Of a DNA stretch of 64,000 bases, positions 20,427 to 27,921 are shown piece by piece. Each line of letters begins with the position of its first letter. Positions within the stretch are counted from its first letter, which is position 1. The translations under genes were made by a program, and so were the position numbers. This DNA is from Lacisediminihabitans sp046156175 (lineage in GTDB: Bacteria > Actinomycetota > Actinomycetes > Actinomycetales > Microbacteriaceae), in the NCBI RefSeq assembly GCF_046156175.1, contig NZ_JAYLVL010000003.1:496001-560000 (forward strand), given 5' to 3'. Below the pieces are notes generated by a model. The model saw only the letters and a list, made by a program, of their open reading frames with translations. It made no database searches and was not told where the DNA came from.

Positions 20427-21203
20427 CTACGGGGTGTCGGCCTTCGAAATCGACGTGCCTTCGAGGTTCAGCACCGCGCGCTTTCCGACCGGGGCACCGA
20501 GATCGATCGGAATGAGCACCGAAGAGGACTTGTTCCCCGCCGCTTTGGGATCGCAGGGTGCGGCGAGCGCCTTGGCGTCGAGCGATTCGCCTACCGGACG
20601 GCCGTAGTAGACCGCAAGGGCGATGGACGTGCCCGATTCGACAACGAGCACCTGCTGCGGAGTGCAACGGCTGTCGGCCCGCACCTGCACCACGATGTCC
20701 GCCGTGTCGAGGGCGGTGAGCCCGACGGCTGGGTAGGCACCGACGTATCCATCGGTGGCACTCGCATGCGGCCGCGCATACGTGTCGAGCCCGAAGAGAT
20801 AAGCAGGGCTCCGGTTCTTGGCGTTCACGGCCTGGTAGCGCAGCGCGGGAACCCGGGTGAGCCCGGTCGGAGCGGTGTTCACCGGCACGAATACCCGGTT
20901 CACCACGGTCGGGTCCGGAGTGCCCCAGAGCAGACGCACGGGATCCGTGATGGTGCGCACGTTCACCTGCGTGCTCGGATCGAATAGGCCGACTGCCACT
21001 GACGCTCCCCCGATGGCGAGAGCCGCGAGAGCGATGCCGGCAGCGAGACGATGGATACCGATGATCACCGGTCCGGGCTCGCCACCGGTCAGTTCCCGAT
21101 GGCTCCAGCCGGTGAGAGCTCGCCATTGCGAACGCGGGGCCACGAATCCCCAGAGAGTGAGAATCGTGAGCCCGCCGAGCACGACGACGAGAGGCAGGTT
21201 CAC
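20427..21203 (-). CDS. Hypothetical membrane protein, 258 aa
   Basis: Two N-terminal hydrophobic helices (about residues 2-20 and 48-72) are separated by a short loop with a WSHRE...GGEPGP segment, then a large extracytoplasmic domain of about 180 residues. No known enzyme motif seen. Two cysteines (in SRCTPQQ and APCDPK) could form a disulfide. It is convergent with fumC, 30 bases apart. Function unknown. Confidence 0.65.
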   Translation of the reverse strand: MNLPLVVVLGGLTILTLWGFVAPRSQWRALTGWSHRELTGGEPGPVIIGIHRLAAGIALAALAIGGASVAVGLFDPSTQVNVRTITDPVRLLWGTPDPTVVNRVFVPVNTAPTGLTRVPALRYQAVNAKNRSPAYLFGLDTYARPHASATDGYVGAYPAVGLTALDTADIVVQVRADSRCTPQQVLVVESGTSIALAVYYGRPVGESLDAKALAAPCDPKAAGNKSSSVLIPIDLGAPVGKRAVLNLEGTSISKADTP

Positions 21204-21267
21204 CCTTAGAGCCTAAGCTGTCTACCCCGCGTCGTCGTGCCCGCCGCTGTGAATCGCGGCCCCCTGA

Positions 21268-22632
21268 TCAGGCCAATTCGTTCGATTCGAGCATCTCGGT
21301 GACGAGGGCCGCGATCGCGGACCGCTCCGACCTCGTGAGGGTGATGTGCCCGAACAGGGAGTGTCCCTTGAGCGTCTCGATCACCGAGGCGACGCCGTCG
21401 TGCCGGCCGACCCGGAGGTTGTCGCGCTGGGCGACATCGTGGGTGAGCACGACACGCGAGTTCTGGCCGATGCGGCTGAGGACTGTGAGAAGCACGTTGC
21501 GTTCGAGGGACTGCGCCTCGTCCACGATCACGAACGCATCATGCAGGGAGCGACCTCGGATGTGGGTGAGCGGCAGCACCTCAAGCATGCCGCGCTCCAC
21601 GACCTCGTCCAGAACATTCTGGGAGACGACGGAGCCGAGCGTGTCGAAGACCGCCTGGGCCCAGGGATTCATCTTCTCCGAGGCATCGCCGGGCAGGAAG
21701 CCGAGCTCCTGGCCGCCGACCGCGTACAGCGGCCGGAACACCATGATCTTCTTGTGCTGCTGCTTCTCGAGCACCGCCTCGAGCCCGGCGCAGAGCGCGA
21801 GGGCCGATTTCCCGGTACCCGCCCGCCCGCCGAGGGAGACGATCCCGATCTCCGGGTCGAGGAGCATGTCGATGGCGAGGCGCTGTTCGGCCGACCGGCC
21901 GTGCAGGCCGAAGATGTCGCGATCCCCTCTCACGAGTCGCATCTCCCCTCGCGCGGTGACGCGACCGAGCGCCGATCCCCGATCGGAGTGGATGACGAGG
22001 CCCGTGTTGATCGGAGTGTCCCCGATCTGCCGGGTGGTGAGCTTCTCGGTGTCGTAGAGCTTCGCCATCTGGTCGGACCCCAGGGTGACGTCTTCCATGC
22101 CGGTCCAGCCCGAGTCGACGGCCAGTTCCGCGCGGTACTCCTCCGCGGCAAGCCCGATCGACGCTGCCTTCACGCGCAGCGGAAGATCCTTCGAGACGAC
22201 CGTGACATCCAGTCCGTCGTTCGAGAGGTTGAGCGCGACCGCGAGAATGCGCGAGTCGTTGTCGTTGAGCTGCAGGCCGGACGGGAGCACCGACATGTTC
22301 GAGTGATTGAGCTCGACGCGAAGCGAGCCGCCGTCGCCAACCGCGATGGGAAAGTCGAGGCGTTCGTGCTGCACGCGCAGCTCATCGAGATTGCGCAGGG
22401 CCTGGCGCGCGAAGTACCCGATCTCCGGGTCGTTGCGCTTTCCTTCGAGCTCCGAGATCACGACCACCGGAAGCACCACCGCGTGTTCAGAGAAGCGGAA
22501 GATGGCCTTCGGATCGGACAGCAACACCGAAGTGTCGAGCACATAGGTGCGCTCGGCTTGCTTGGCGCTGGTGCCTGTCGCTCCATCACTCTGAGAACGG
22601 CGTGCGGGGCTGGTCTTGTCGAAAGCGGCCAC
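21268..22632 (-). CDS. PIN domain plus PhoH-like ATPase, 454 aa
   Basis: Toxin-like PIN RNase domain (about residues 28-165; acidic residues in TYVLDTSVLLSDP and the DNDSRILAVA segment) fused to a PhoH-type ATPase with Walker A GGRAGTGKSALA and Walker B AFVIVDEAQSLE. These PIN-PhoH proteins couple ATP-driven RNA unwinding with RNase activity in actinobacteria. The start ATG follows a 5' region with a perfect hairpin at 22646-22667. It stands alone in its transcript as far as visible. Confidence 0.9.
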   Translation of the reverse strand: MAAFDKTSPARRSQSDGATGTSAKQAERTYVLDTSVLLSDPKAIFRFSEHAVVLPVVVISELEGKRNDPEIGYFARQALRNLDELRVQHERLDFPIAVGDGGSLRVELNHSNMSVLPSGLQLNDNDSRILAVALNLSNDGLDVTVVSKDLPLRVKAASIGLAAEEYRAELAVDSGWTGMEDVTLGSDQMAKLYDTEKLTTRQIGDTPINTGLVIHSDRGSALGRVTARGEMRLVRGDRDIFGLHGRSAEQRLAIDMLLDPEIGIVSLGGRAGTGKSALALCAGLEAVLEKQQHKKIMVFRPLYAVGGQELGFLPGDASEKMNPWAQAVFDTLGSVVSQNVLDEVVERGMLEVLPLTHIRGRSLHDAFVIVDEAQSLERNVLLTVLSRIGQNSRVVLTHDVAQRDNLRVGRHDGVASVIETLKGHSLFGHITLTRSERSAIAALVTEMLESNELA

Positions 22633-22645
22633 GTGAGCTCCATCC

Positions 22646-22667
22646 CCGGATGCTTATCAGCATCCGG
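22646..22667 (-). promoter_or_regulatory. Perfect 8-bp hairpin in the phoH leader
   Basis: CCGGATGC (22646-22653), loop TTATCA, GCATCCGG (22660-22667), ending 14 bases before the PIN-PhoH ATG (22632, minus strand). The position close to the ribosome site suggests a structural control element or RNase target; no T-run follows, so it is not an ordinary terminator. Confidence 0.45.
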
Positions 22668-22840
22668 AACTAGTCCTCGTGACGGCCACCACACGTTTCG
22701 AGACGAACTTGCGTGGCCGTCTCGATCAGGCGCCATACCTGATAGCTCGTACGCTACGTGCGCCGCCTGCGGCTTTCCCGAGCGACACGCCCGGCGCCGT
22801 GTTACGCGAAGATTAACGTTTGACGAACCGCTGGACCCCG

Positions 22841-23962
22841 TCAGACGGTGATGGCCGAGGCATAGCTGGTGAAGGCCCCGCGCAGCGCGTCGAAGCTGTC
22901 TTCATCGGTCGACACGTGGGGGCTCAGGCGCACCGTGCCGCCCCGCACGGTCACGGTGATTCCATGGTTGAAGAGGGACGCCGTGAGCATGGTGAGGTGG
23001 TCTGCGGCCGGTTCGAGAATGACGATCCCCGCCCGCTCGTTCTCGGCCCGGGAGGATGCCACCGGCACCGCGTACTCGTCGGCGAGGTCGATGACGCGGG
23101 ATACCTTCTGTGCCAGGTGGGCGCTGATCGCCGATACTCCGACCGACCCGATCTCCTCCAGCGCCGCGGCGAAGCGAGCCTGGTCGATCGGGCTCGGATT
23201 GCTGATGCTGTAGGCACTCGCTCCCTCTGCGGGCGGGAGGACGCCGTCGAGGGGGAGGTCCGGCGAATCCGTGGCGCTGAAGCCGCTGAAGACCGGGGTG
23301 AGCCTGTCAAGGGCCCGATCGCTCAGCGCGAGGAAGCCGGTGCCCCATCCCGCCCGCGCCCATTTCTGTCCGCCGCTGGCGATCACATCCGCCACTCCGT
23401 AGGGGGCGTCGACCACGCCGAATCCCTGCATCGCGTCCACGATGAGCAGGCGATCGCCGATCACCTGGCGAATCCCCTCGATGTCCGCGAGATAGCCGGT
23501 GCGAAAGTCGACGAGGCTCACGGCGACGGCGACGATGCTCGGGGTGAGCCTGTCGCGGATCACGCCGGGGGTCACCGGACCGCCGGCGGTGTCGAGCCAG
23601 TGCGGCGCGAGCACCGAGAGAGAATCGGCCGCGCGCACCGCGGCGAAGGGGAGGGACGGGAATTCCGCCCCCGAGAGCAGCACTCCCCCGGTGATACCGA
23701 ACATCGCGTGCATCAGGCCGGAGCTGGTGTTGGGCTGGAAGACGACCTGGTCGGAGGCGAAACCGATCAGCTGCCCGACCGCCTCGCGCACGCGCCGGTC
23801 CTGCTCCTCGAGGCTCGCCAGGCTGCCGAAACGTGACCGCCGCAGCAGCTCGACCTGCGCCTGCTCTTCTTCGATTGCGGCGCGACCCAGGGGCCCGACC
23901 GAGGCGAAATTGAAGTAGCCGGTCTCTTCGGTGAATCCGGAGATGAAGTCATCGATGGTCAT
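22841..23962 (-). CDS. Aminotransferase class V-fold PLP enzyme, 373 aa
   Basis: Fold-type I PLP enzyme of the class V (cysteine desulfurase/isopenicillin-epimerase-like) group. LIVDAMQGFGVVDAPYG gives the cofactor Asp and following residues, and SGGQKWARAGWGTGF carries the PLP lysine (about residue 208). QPNTSSGLMHAMFG is the N-terminal phosphate region. Substrate unknown; no catalytic Cys of a desulfurase could be identified with confidence. It lies 9 bases downstream of the isoprenyl transferase gene, same strand. Confidence 0.8.
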   Translation of the reverse strand: MTIDDFISGFTEETGYFNFASVGPLGRAAIEEEQAQVELLRRSRFGSLASLEEQDRRVREAVGQLIGFASDQVVFQPNTSSGLMHAMFGITGGVLLSGAEFPSLPFAAVRAADSLSVLAPHWLDTAGGPVTPGVIRDRLTPSIVAVAVSLVDFRTGYLADIEGIRQVIGDRLLIVDAMQGFGVVDAPYGVADVIASGGQKWARAGWGTGFLALSDRALDRLTPVFSGFSATDSPDLPLDGVLPPAEGASAYSISNPSPIDQARFAAALEEIGSVGVSAISAHLAQKVSRVIDLADEYAVPVASSRAENERAGIVILEPAADHLTMLTASLFNHGITVTVRGGTVRLSPHVSTDEDSFDALRGAFTSYASAITV

Positions 23963-23971
23963 CGGGTATCA

Positions 23972-24757
23972 CTAACTGCCGAAGCGGCGCTGGCGTCGGG
24001 CGTAATCACGGAGGGCCCGCAGGAAGTCGACCTCGCGCAGGTCCGGGCCGAGCGCCTCGACGAAATAGAACTCGCTGTGGGCGCTCTGCCAGAGCATGAA
24101 GTCGCTGAGGCGCTGTTCCCCCGAGGTGCGGATGACGAGGTCCGGATCGGGCTGGCCACCGGTATAGAGGTGGTCACCGATGAGCTCCGGCGTGAGGATC
24201 TCCGCGAGGGCATCGAGGGTGCCGCCCTCCTCTTCGTGCTGGGTCACGATGCTGCGCATGGCATCGGCGATCTCCCGTCGACCGCCATAGCCGACCGCGA
24301 GATTGATATGCATCCCGGTGTTCGAGGCGGTGCGGGCCTCGGCATTCTTCAGCGCCTCGATGAGGTGCTGCGGCAAGCCGTCCACGGATCCCACGTGCTG
24401 CACCCTCCAGTCGCGGAAGTGCGAGAGGTCTTCGGCGAGGTCCGCGATGATCTGGAGCAGCTCATCCAGTTCGGCGGTGGTCCGTCCGGTGAGATTGTCG
24501 GTCGACAGCAGGTAGAGGGTCGCGGTGGCGATTCCGAGGTCGTCACACCACACCAGGAACTCACGGAACTTCGCGGCTCCGGCACGGTGCCCGTGGGCGG
24601 CAGTCTCGAGCAGTCGTTGGCGCGCCCAGCGCCGGTTGCCATCGAGGATCATCGCGATGTGCTTCGGCCGTTCCTGGGTGGCGAGGAAGCGACGGATCCG
24701 GTTCTGGTAGAGACCGTAGAGGATGCCTCGTCCGAGGGGAACTTCCCGCTGTGCCAC
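23972..24757 (-). CDS. uppS: Isoprenyl transferase (cis-prenyl synthase), 261 aa
   Basis: Condenses IPP onto an allylic diphosphate with Z stereochemistry. HIAMILDGNRRWAR holds the catalytic Asp and RTSGEQRLSDFMLWQSAHSEFYF the IPP-binding C-terminal motif. The position beside a hemolysin-III gene mirrors the short-chain Z-farnesyl diphosphate synthase of mycobacteria (Rv1086 next to Rv1085c), so it may make the short Z-primer rather than full undecaprenyl diphosphate. That choice is inference. Confidence 0.9.
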   Translation of the reverse strand: MAQREVPLGRGILYGLYQNRIRRFLATQERPKHIAMILDGNRRWARQRLLETAAHGHRAGAAKFREFLVWCDDLGIATATLYLLSTDNLTGRTTAELDELLQIIADLAEDLSHFRDWRVQHVGSVDGLPQHLIEALKNAEARTASNTGMHINLAVGYGGRREIADAMRSIVTQHEEEGGTLDALAEILTPELIGDHLYTGGQPDPDLVIRTSGEQRLSDFMLWQSAHSEFYFVEALGPDLREVDFLRALRDYARRQRRFGS

Positions 24758-24830
24758 ACCAATACGCTAGTGCACGAGCATGGGACTGCTCCCATCTCAC
24801 GGGCATCGGGCGTCACTAAACTGGGGCCTC

Positions 24831-25589
24831 ATGGCAACGGAATCGGATCAGGGACCACTCGACCCGGCGCTGGACGCCGAAGAGGACGGGCCCGACCTTC
24901 CGAACATCCCCCTCCTGGATGATGCACTCGCGTCCCGTGCCGCGCTTCTCGAGCGCAAACCCACCTGGCGCGGCTGGATCCACACGGTCACCTTCCCGGT
25001 CGCGATCGTGCTCGGCGTCGTGCTGATCGTGCTCGCCGATGGAGTGCCGGCCAAGGTGTCGAGCTCCGTCTTCGTGCTGTCGTCGCTGCTGCTCTTCGGA
25101 GTTTCCGCGCTCTATCACCGCATCAATTGGAGCGACCGCACGAAACGACTGCTCAAGCGGATGGATCACGCCAACATCTTCCTGCTGATCGCCGGGTCGT
25201 ATACCCCCATCACCGTGCTGGCCCTCCCGCACGACAAATCAGTGTTGCTGCTCTGGCTGGTCTGGATCGGCGCCGGCCTCGGAATCGGATTCCGCATCTT
25301 CTGGATCGGCGCACCGCGCTGGCTCTACGTGCCGCTCTACCTGCTGCTCGCCTATGCCGCGCTCGCCTTCATCGTCGACTTCTTCCAGGCCAATGCCGTG
25401 ATGATGACCCTCATCCTGCTCGGGGGTGTGTTCTACACGATCGGCGCCGTGATCTACGGGTTCAAGCGTCCGAACCCGGTGCCCGGAGTCTTCGGTTTCC
25501 ACGAGATCTTCCACGCGCTCACGCTGCTGGCGTACCTCTGCCACTGGACCGCCATCTTCCTGGTGGCAACGAACCCGCCGGTCTTCTAG
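24831..25589 (+). CDS. Hemolysin III / PAQR-type membrane protein, 252 aa
   Basis: Seven predicted membrane helices. PAQR-type features: SALYHRINWS, the cluster DHANIFLLIAGSYTP and the C-terminal FGFHEIFHALT with metal-type histidines. ATG 24831 (ATESDQGP...) was chosen over 24780 because the added residues are unlike the family. Role of the family in bacteria is unsettled; hydrolase activity on membrane lipids is suspected. Divergent from the isoprenyl transferase gene. Confidence 0.88.
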   Translation: MATESDQGPLDPALDAEEDGPDLPNIPLLDDALASRAALLERKPTWRGWIHTVTFPVAIVLGVVLIVLADGVPAKVSSSVFVLSSLLLFGVSALYHRINWSDRTKRLLKRMDHANIFLLIAGSYTPITVLALPHDKSVLLLWLVWIGAGLGIGFRIFWIGAPRWLYVPLYLLLAYAALAFIVDFFQANAVMMTLILLGGVFYTIGAVIYGFKRPNPVPGVFGFHEIFHALTLLAYLCHWTAIFLVATNPPVF

Positions 25590-25597
25590 GAGCGGCT

Positions 25598-25642
25598 GGG
25601 CCAGGGGAAGATGCTGGCCCCTGAGGAGCTGGTGGCCCTCAG
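25598..25642. terminator. Two hairpins between convergent genes
   Basis: GGGCCAG (25598-25604) pairs with CTGGCCC (25614-25620), and CTGAGG (25620-25625) pairs with CCTCAG (25637-25642). They fill the 49-base convergent gap and probably act as a bidirectional end; no T-tract. Confidence 0.4.
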
Positions 25643-25890
25643 GAGTTGGTGGGAGGCTGCTCCGACGCGGCGGCGTCCCGCTCGGCCTCGAGCTGCTCGC
25701 GGATCTCCCCGCGGTAGCGCACGCGGCGCACCCGACGCACCATGTCGATGCAGAGGAGCACCACTGCGGCGGCCACCAGGAAGGTCGCGGCGAAGCCGAC
25801 CCAGGTCGGGGTGACCGAATTCTCATTGAAATTCGGCTGGGGCGTCGGCGTCGACGCAAGCATCACGATCGCGGTGTACAAGCCGCTCAT
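25639..25890 (-). CDS. Small membrane protein coupled to mca, 83 aa
   Basis: ATG 25890 overlaps the mca stop codon in an ATGA, so it is probably translated with mca. One transmembrane helix (about residues 28-48, VGFAATFLVAAAVVLLCIDMV) is followed by a basic stop-transfer region (RRVRRVRYRGE) and an acidic/Ala-rich tail. Small proteins of this kind often follow mca in Microbacteriaceae; function unknown. A longer frame to 25989 would run into mca and is rejected. Confidence 0.65.
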   Translation of the reverse strand: MSGLYTAIVMLASTPTPQPNFNENSVTPTWVGFAATFLVAAAVVLLCIDMVRRVRRVRYRGEIREQLEAERDAAASEQPPTNS

Positions 25891-26762
25891 GCGCTGAGAT
25901 CCTCTGCGGGAATTCCGGAGAACAGATCGGTCTCGGGCAGCGGGGAATCCACGAGCGACAGTGCCAACTGGAAGTCTTCGAAGGGCCACGCCTGTCGCTG
26001 CAGGTCGTTGGGCCAGAAGAAGAACGCGCTGTCGGGCGCGACCTGGCTGGCGTGTGCGCGCAACGCCGTGTCCCGTGCGTCGAAGAAGTCGCCGACCGGC
26101 ACCTGGGTGGTGGTGAGAACGGGGCGGTCCTTCATCCGCTCCCGGAACTCCTGCATCTGGGCGAGCTGCGGTGTCTCCGGGGCGTTCACGAGCAGGAACT
26201 GGTACATCGCCTCGATGCGCGGCGCATTGAAGATGCGGTCGAAGTAGACCTTGGAGATCTGCCAGGGTGCTCCGGCATCCGGGTACCGCGATGCATCCGC
26301 GGCCGCCTCGTAGGCGTAGAGCGAGATGTCGTGCGTGCGGATGTGGTCGGGGTGCGGGTAGCCGCCAGTCTCGTCGTAGGTCACGAGCACCTGCGGCCGG
26401 AACTCGCGGATGATCTTGACGAGGGGCTCAGCCGAGATCTCGAGCGGGATGAGCGCGAAGGAGTTCGCGGGCACCGGCTCGTCGTTCTCGGGCAGACCGG
26501 AGTCCTGATAGCCGAGCCAGCGGTGTTCGAAGCCGATCGCCGCCTGGGCGTTCGCCATCTCGATCCGCCGGAGGCCGGCCATGTCACGGTTCGCCATCGC
26601 CGAGGACTCGAGGGCTTCGTTCTGGATGTCGCCGCGTTCGCCGCCCGTGCAGCTGACCACGAGCACCTCGGTGCCGATGCTGCGGTAGTGGGCATAGGTC
26701 GCTGCGCCCTTGCTCGACTCGTCGTCGGGATGGGCGTGAACGGCAAGCAGGCGCTGAGTCAC
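25887..26762 (-). CDS. mca: Mycothiol S-conjugate amidase, 291 aa
   Basis: Zinc amidase that cleaves mycothiol S-conjugates for detoxification. HAHPDDESSKGAAT gives the metal motif HPDD with the SSKGAAT form typical of Mca rather than MshB; GGYPHPDH supplies the third ligand region. TGGERGDIQN and HRWLGYQDSGLP are conserved. GTG start with AGGAG upstream. Divergent from the DUF4307 gene, the standard actinobacterial neighbourhood mca-DUF4307-greA-ilvA. Confidence 0.93.
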   Translation of the reverse strand: MTQRLLAVHAHPDDESSKGAATYAHYRSIGTEVLVVSCTGGERGDIQNEALESSAMANRDMAGLRRIEMANAQAAIGFEHRWLGYQDSGLPENDEPVPANSFALIPLEISAEPLVKIIREFRPQVLVTYDETGGYPHPDHIRTHDISLYAYEAAADASRYPDAGAPWQISKVYFDRIFNAPRIEAMYQFLLVNAPETPQLAQMQEFRERMKDRPVLTTTQVPVGDFFDARDTALRAHASQVAPDSAFFFWPNDLQRQAWPFEDFQLALSLVDSPLPETDLFSGIPAEDLSA

Positions 26763-26857
26763 CGAACTCCTTGTGTTTTGGGGAAGGCACGGGTGGGGAA
26801 TACGCAGGGATGGGCGGATACCCTTGGACTACAAGAATAGGCGTGCGGGGATGTGAC

Positions 26858-27304
26858 ATGACTGCGATAGACGAGGATGCGCTCGAGGTGCGCCCTTCCG
26901 CGGTGCCCGAATCCGCTGGCCTTGCCGCCCGGTACGGGCGCACGCCCGCAAAGAAGCGCCGGGATCGCCTCATCTATCTCGTCGCCGGCGCCTTGGCGGC
27001 GATCGTCGTGATCGCCTGGGTCATCTGGGCGGGGCTCGACCAGGCCGGCAGCACCCTGGACGCGGAGGACAAGGGTTCGACCATCGTCAACGACCGCACC
27101 GTGAGCATCAGCTACCAGGTGTCCATGCCGGTCGGGCAGACGGCGAGTTGCGCCCTGCAGGTGCAGAACGAAGCCCACGGGATCGTGGGCTGGCGAATCG
27201 TGAAGGTTCCGGCCTCCACGCGGTACACCACGTCCTACACCGACACCGTTTTGAGTTCAGAGCAGGGCGTCACCGGCTTGATCTACCGGTGCTGGCTGAC
27301 CTAA
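26858..27304 (+). CDS. DUF4307 membrane protein, 148 aa
   Basis: Starts MTAIDEDALEV; a basic RYGRTPAKKRRDR segment is followed by one membrane helix (about residues 45-65) and a beta-rich outer domain with VSISYQVSMPVGQTASCALQVQNEAHGIVGW. This is the DUF4307 layout, function unknown. ATG 26858 was preferred over 26771 because the latter adds 29 unlike residues. Its TAA stop lies inside a candidate greA promoter. Confidence 0.85.
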   Translation: MTAIDEDALEVRPSAVPESAGLAARYGRTPAKKRRDRLIYLVAGALAAIVVIAWVIWAGLDQAGSTLDAEDKGSTIVNDRTVSISYQVSMPVGQTASCALQVQNEAHGIVGWRIVKVPASTRYTTSYTDTVLSSEQGVTGLIYRCWLT

Positions 27305-27307
27305 ACT
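27278..27307 (+). promoter_or_regulatory. Candidate greA promoter
   Basis: TTGATC (27278-27283), 18-base spacer, TAAACT (27302-27307). It would start RNA near 27314, upstream of the terminator at 27323. Four of six -35 bases and the TAnnnT -10 pattern match the consensus. Confidence 0.35.
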
Positions 27308-27322
27308 GAGCGTCACTGATCA

Positions 27323-27359
27323 GAGACCGGCCCCTCGGCCGGTCTCATTTGCGTTTTTT
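27323..27359 (+). terminator. Intrinsic terminator inside the greA leader
   Basis: A perfect 10-bp stem, GAGACCGGCC (27323-27332) with GGCCGGTCTC (27337-27346), tetraloop CCTC, then ATTTGCG and a run of six T. It ends one base before the greA ribosome site AGGGAG, only 13 bases before the GTG. It may end the DUF4307 transcript, attenuate greA, or both. Confidence 0.8.
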
Positions 27360-27371
27360 AGGGAGCACATC

Positions 27372-27863
27372 GTGTCTACCGAGACCACCGAGACCTGGCT
27401 GACCCAGGAAGCATTCGACCGTCGCAGCGCTGAACTCGAGCAGTTGTCGACCATCGGTCGCGTCGATATCGCCAAGAAGATCGAGGCCGCGCGGGAAGAG
27501 GGCGACCTCAAGGAGAACGGCGGCTACCACGCCGCCAAAGAAGAGCAGGGCAAGATGGAAGCCCGCATCCGGGTTCTCACCGAGCTGATCCGTCACGCCA
27601 AGGTCGGCGCGGCCCCCACGAGCAACGGAGTCGTGCAGTCCGGCACCGTGGTGAGCGCGCGAATCCTCGGCGACGAGAGCACCTTCCTGCTCGGCAGTCG
27701 CGAGATCGTCGGCGAAGACAGCGACCTCGACGTCTACAGCGAGGGAAGCCCACTCGGCGCCGCGATCCTCGGCCATTCGGTCGGCGAGACGGTGTCGTAC
27801 ACGGCGCCGAATGGCAAGGAGATCAGCGTGCAGATCGACAAGGTCGAGACCTACCTGCCCTAG
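27372..27863 (+). CDS. greA: Transcription elongation factor GreA, 163 aa
   Basis: Rescues backtracked RNA polymerase by stimulating transcript cleavage. N-terminal coiled coil with the basic-patch and acidic tip EEGDLKENGGYHAAKEEQGKMEARI (tip acids Asp and Glu at about residues 45-48), then the C-terminal FKBP-like domain with VGETVSYTAPNG. GTG start, AGGGAG seven bases upstream. Preceded immediately by an intrinsic terminator and followed by a perfect hairpin over its stop codon. Confidence 0.95.
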   Translation: MSTETTETWLTQEAFDRRSAELEQLSTIGRVDIAKKIEAAREEGDLKENGGYHAAKEEQGKMEARIRVLTELIRHAKVGAAPTSNGVVQSGTVVSARILGDESTFLLGSREIVGEDSDLDVYSEGSPLGAAILGHSVGETVSYTAPNGKEISVQIDKVETYLP

Positions 27864-27870
27864 GTCTCGA
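27844..27870 (+). terminator. Perfect hairpin spanning the greA stop codon
   Basis: TCGAGACCTA (27844-27853) pairs with TAGGTCTCGA (27861-27870), 7-base loop; the TAG stop is the first codon of the right arm. Confidence 0.5.
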
Positions 27871-27873
27871 TGC

Positions 27874-27889
27874 GCGCCGAAGACGGCGC
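27874..27889. terminator. Second hairpin in the greA/ilvA convergent gap
   Basis: GCGCCG (27874-27879) pairs with CGGCGC (27884-27889) around loop AAGA. Likely helps separate the convergent greA and ilvA transcripts. Confidence 0.4.
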
Positions 27890-27921
27890 TAGTCGACCAC
27901 CACGCGATACGGGCCGAAGCG

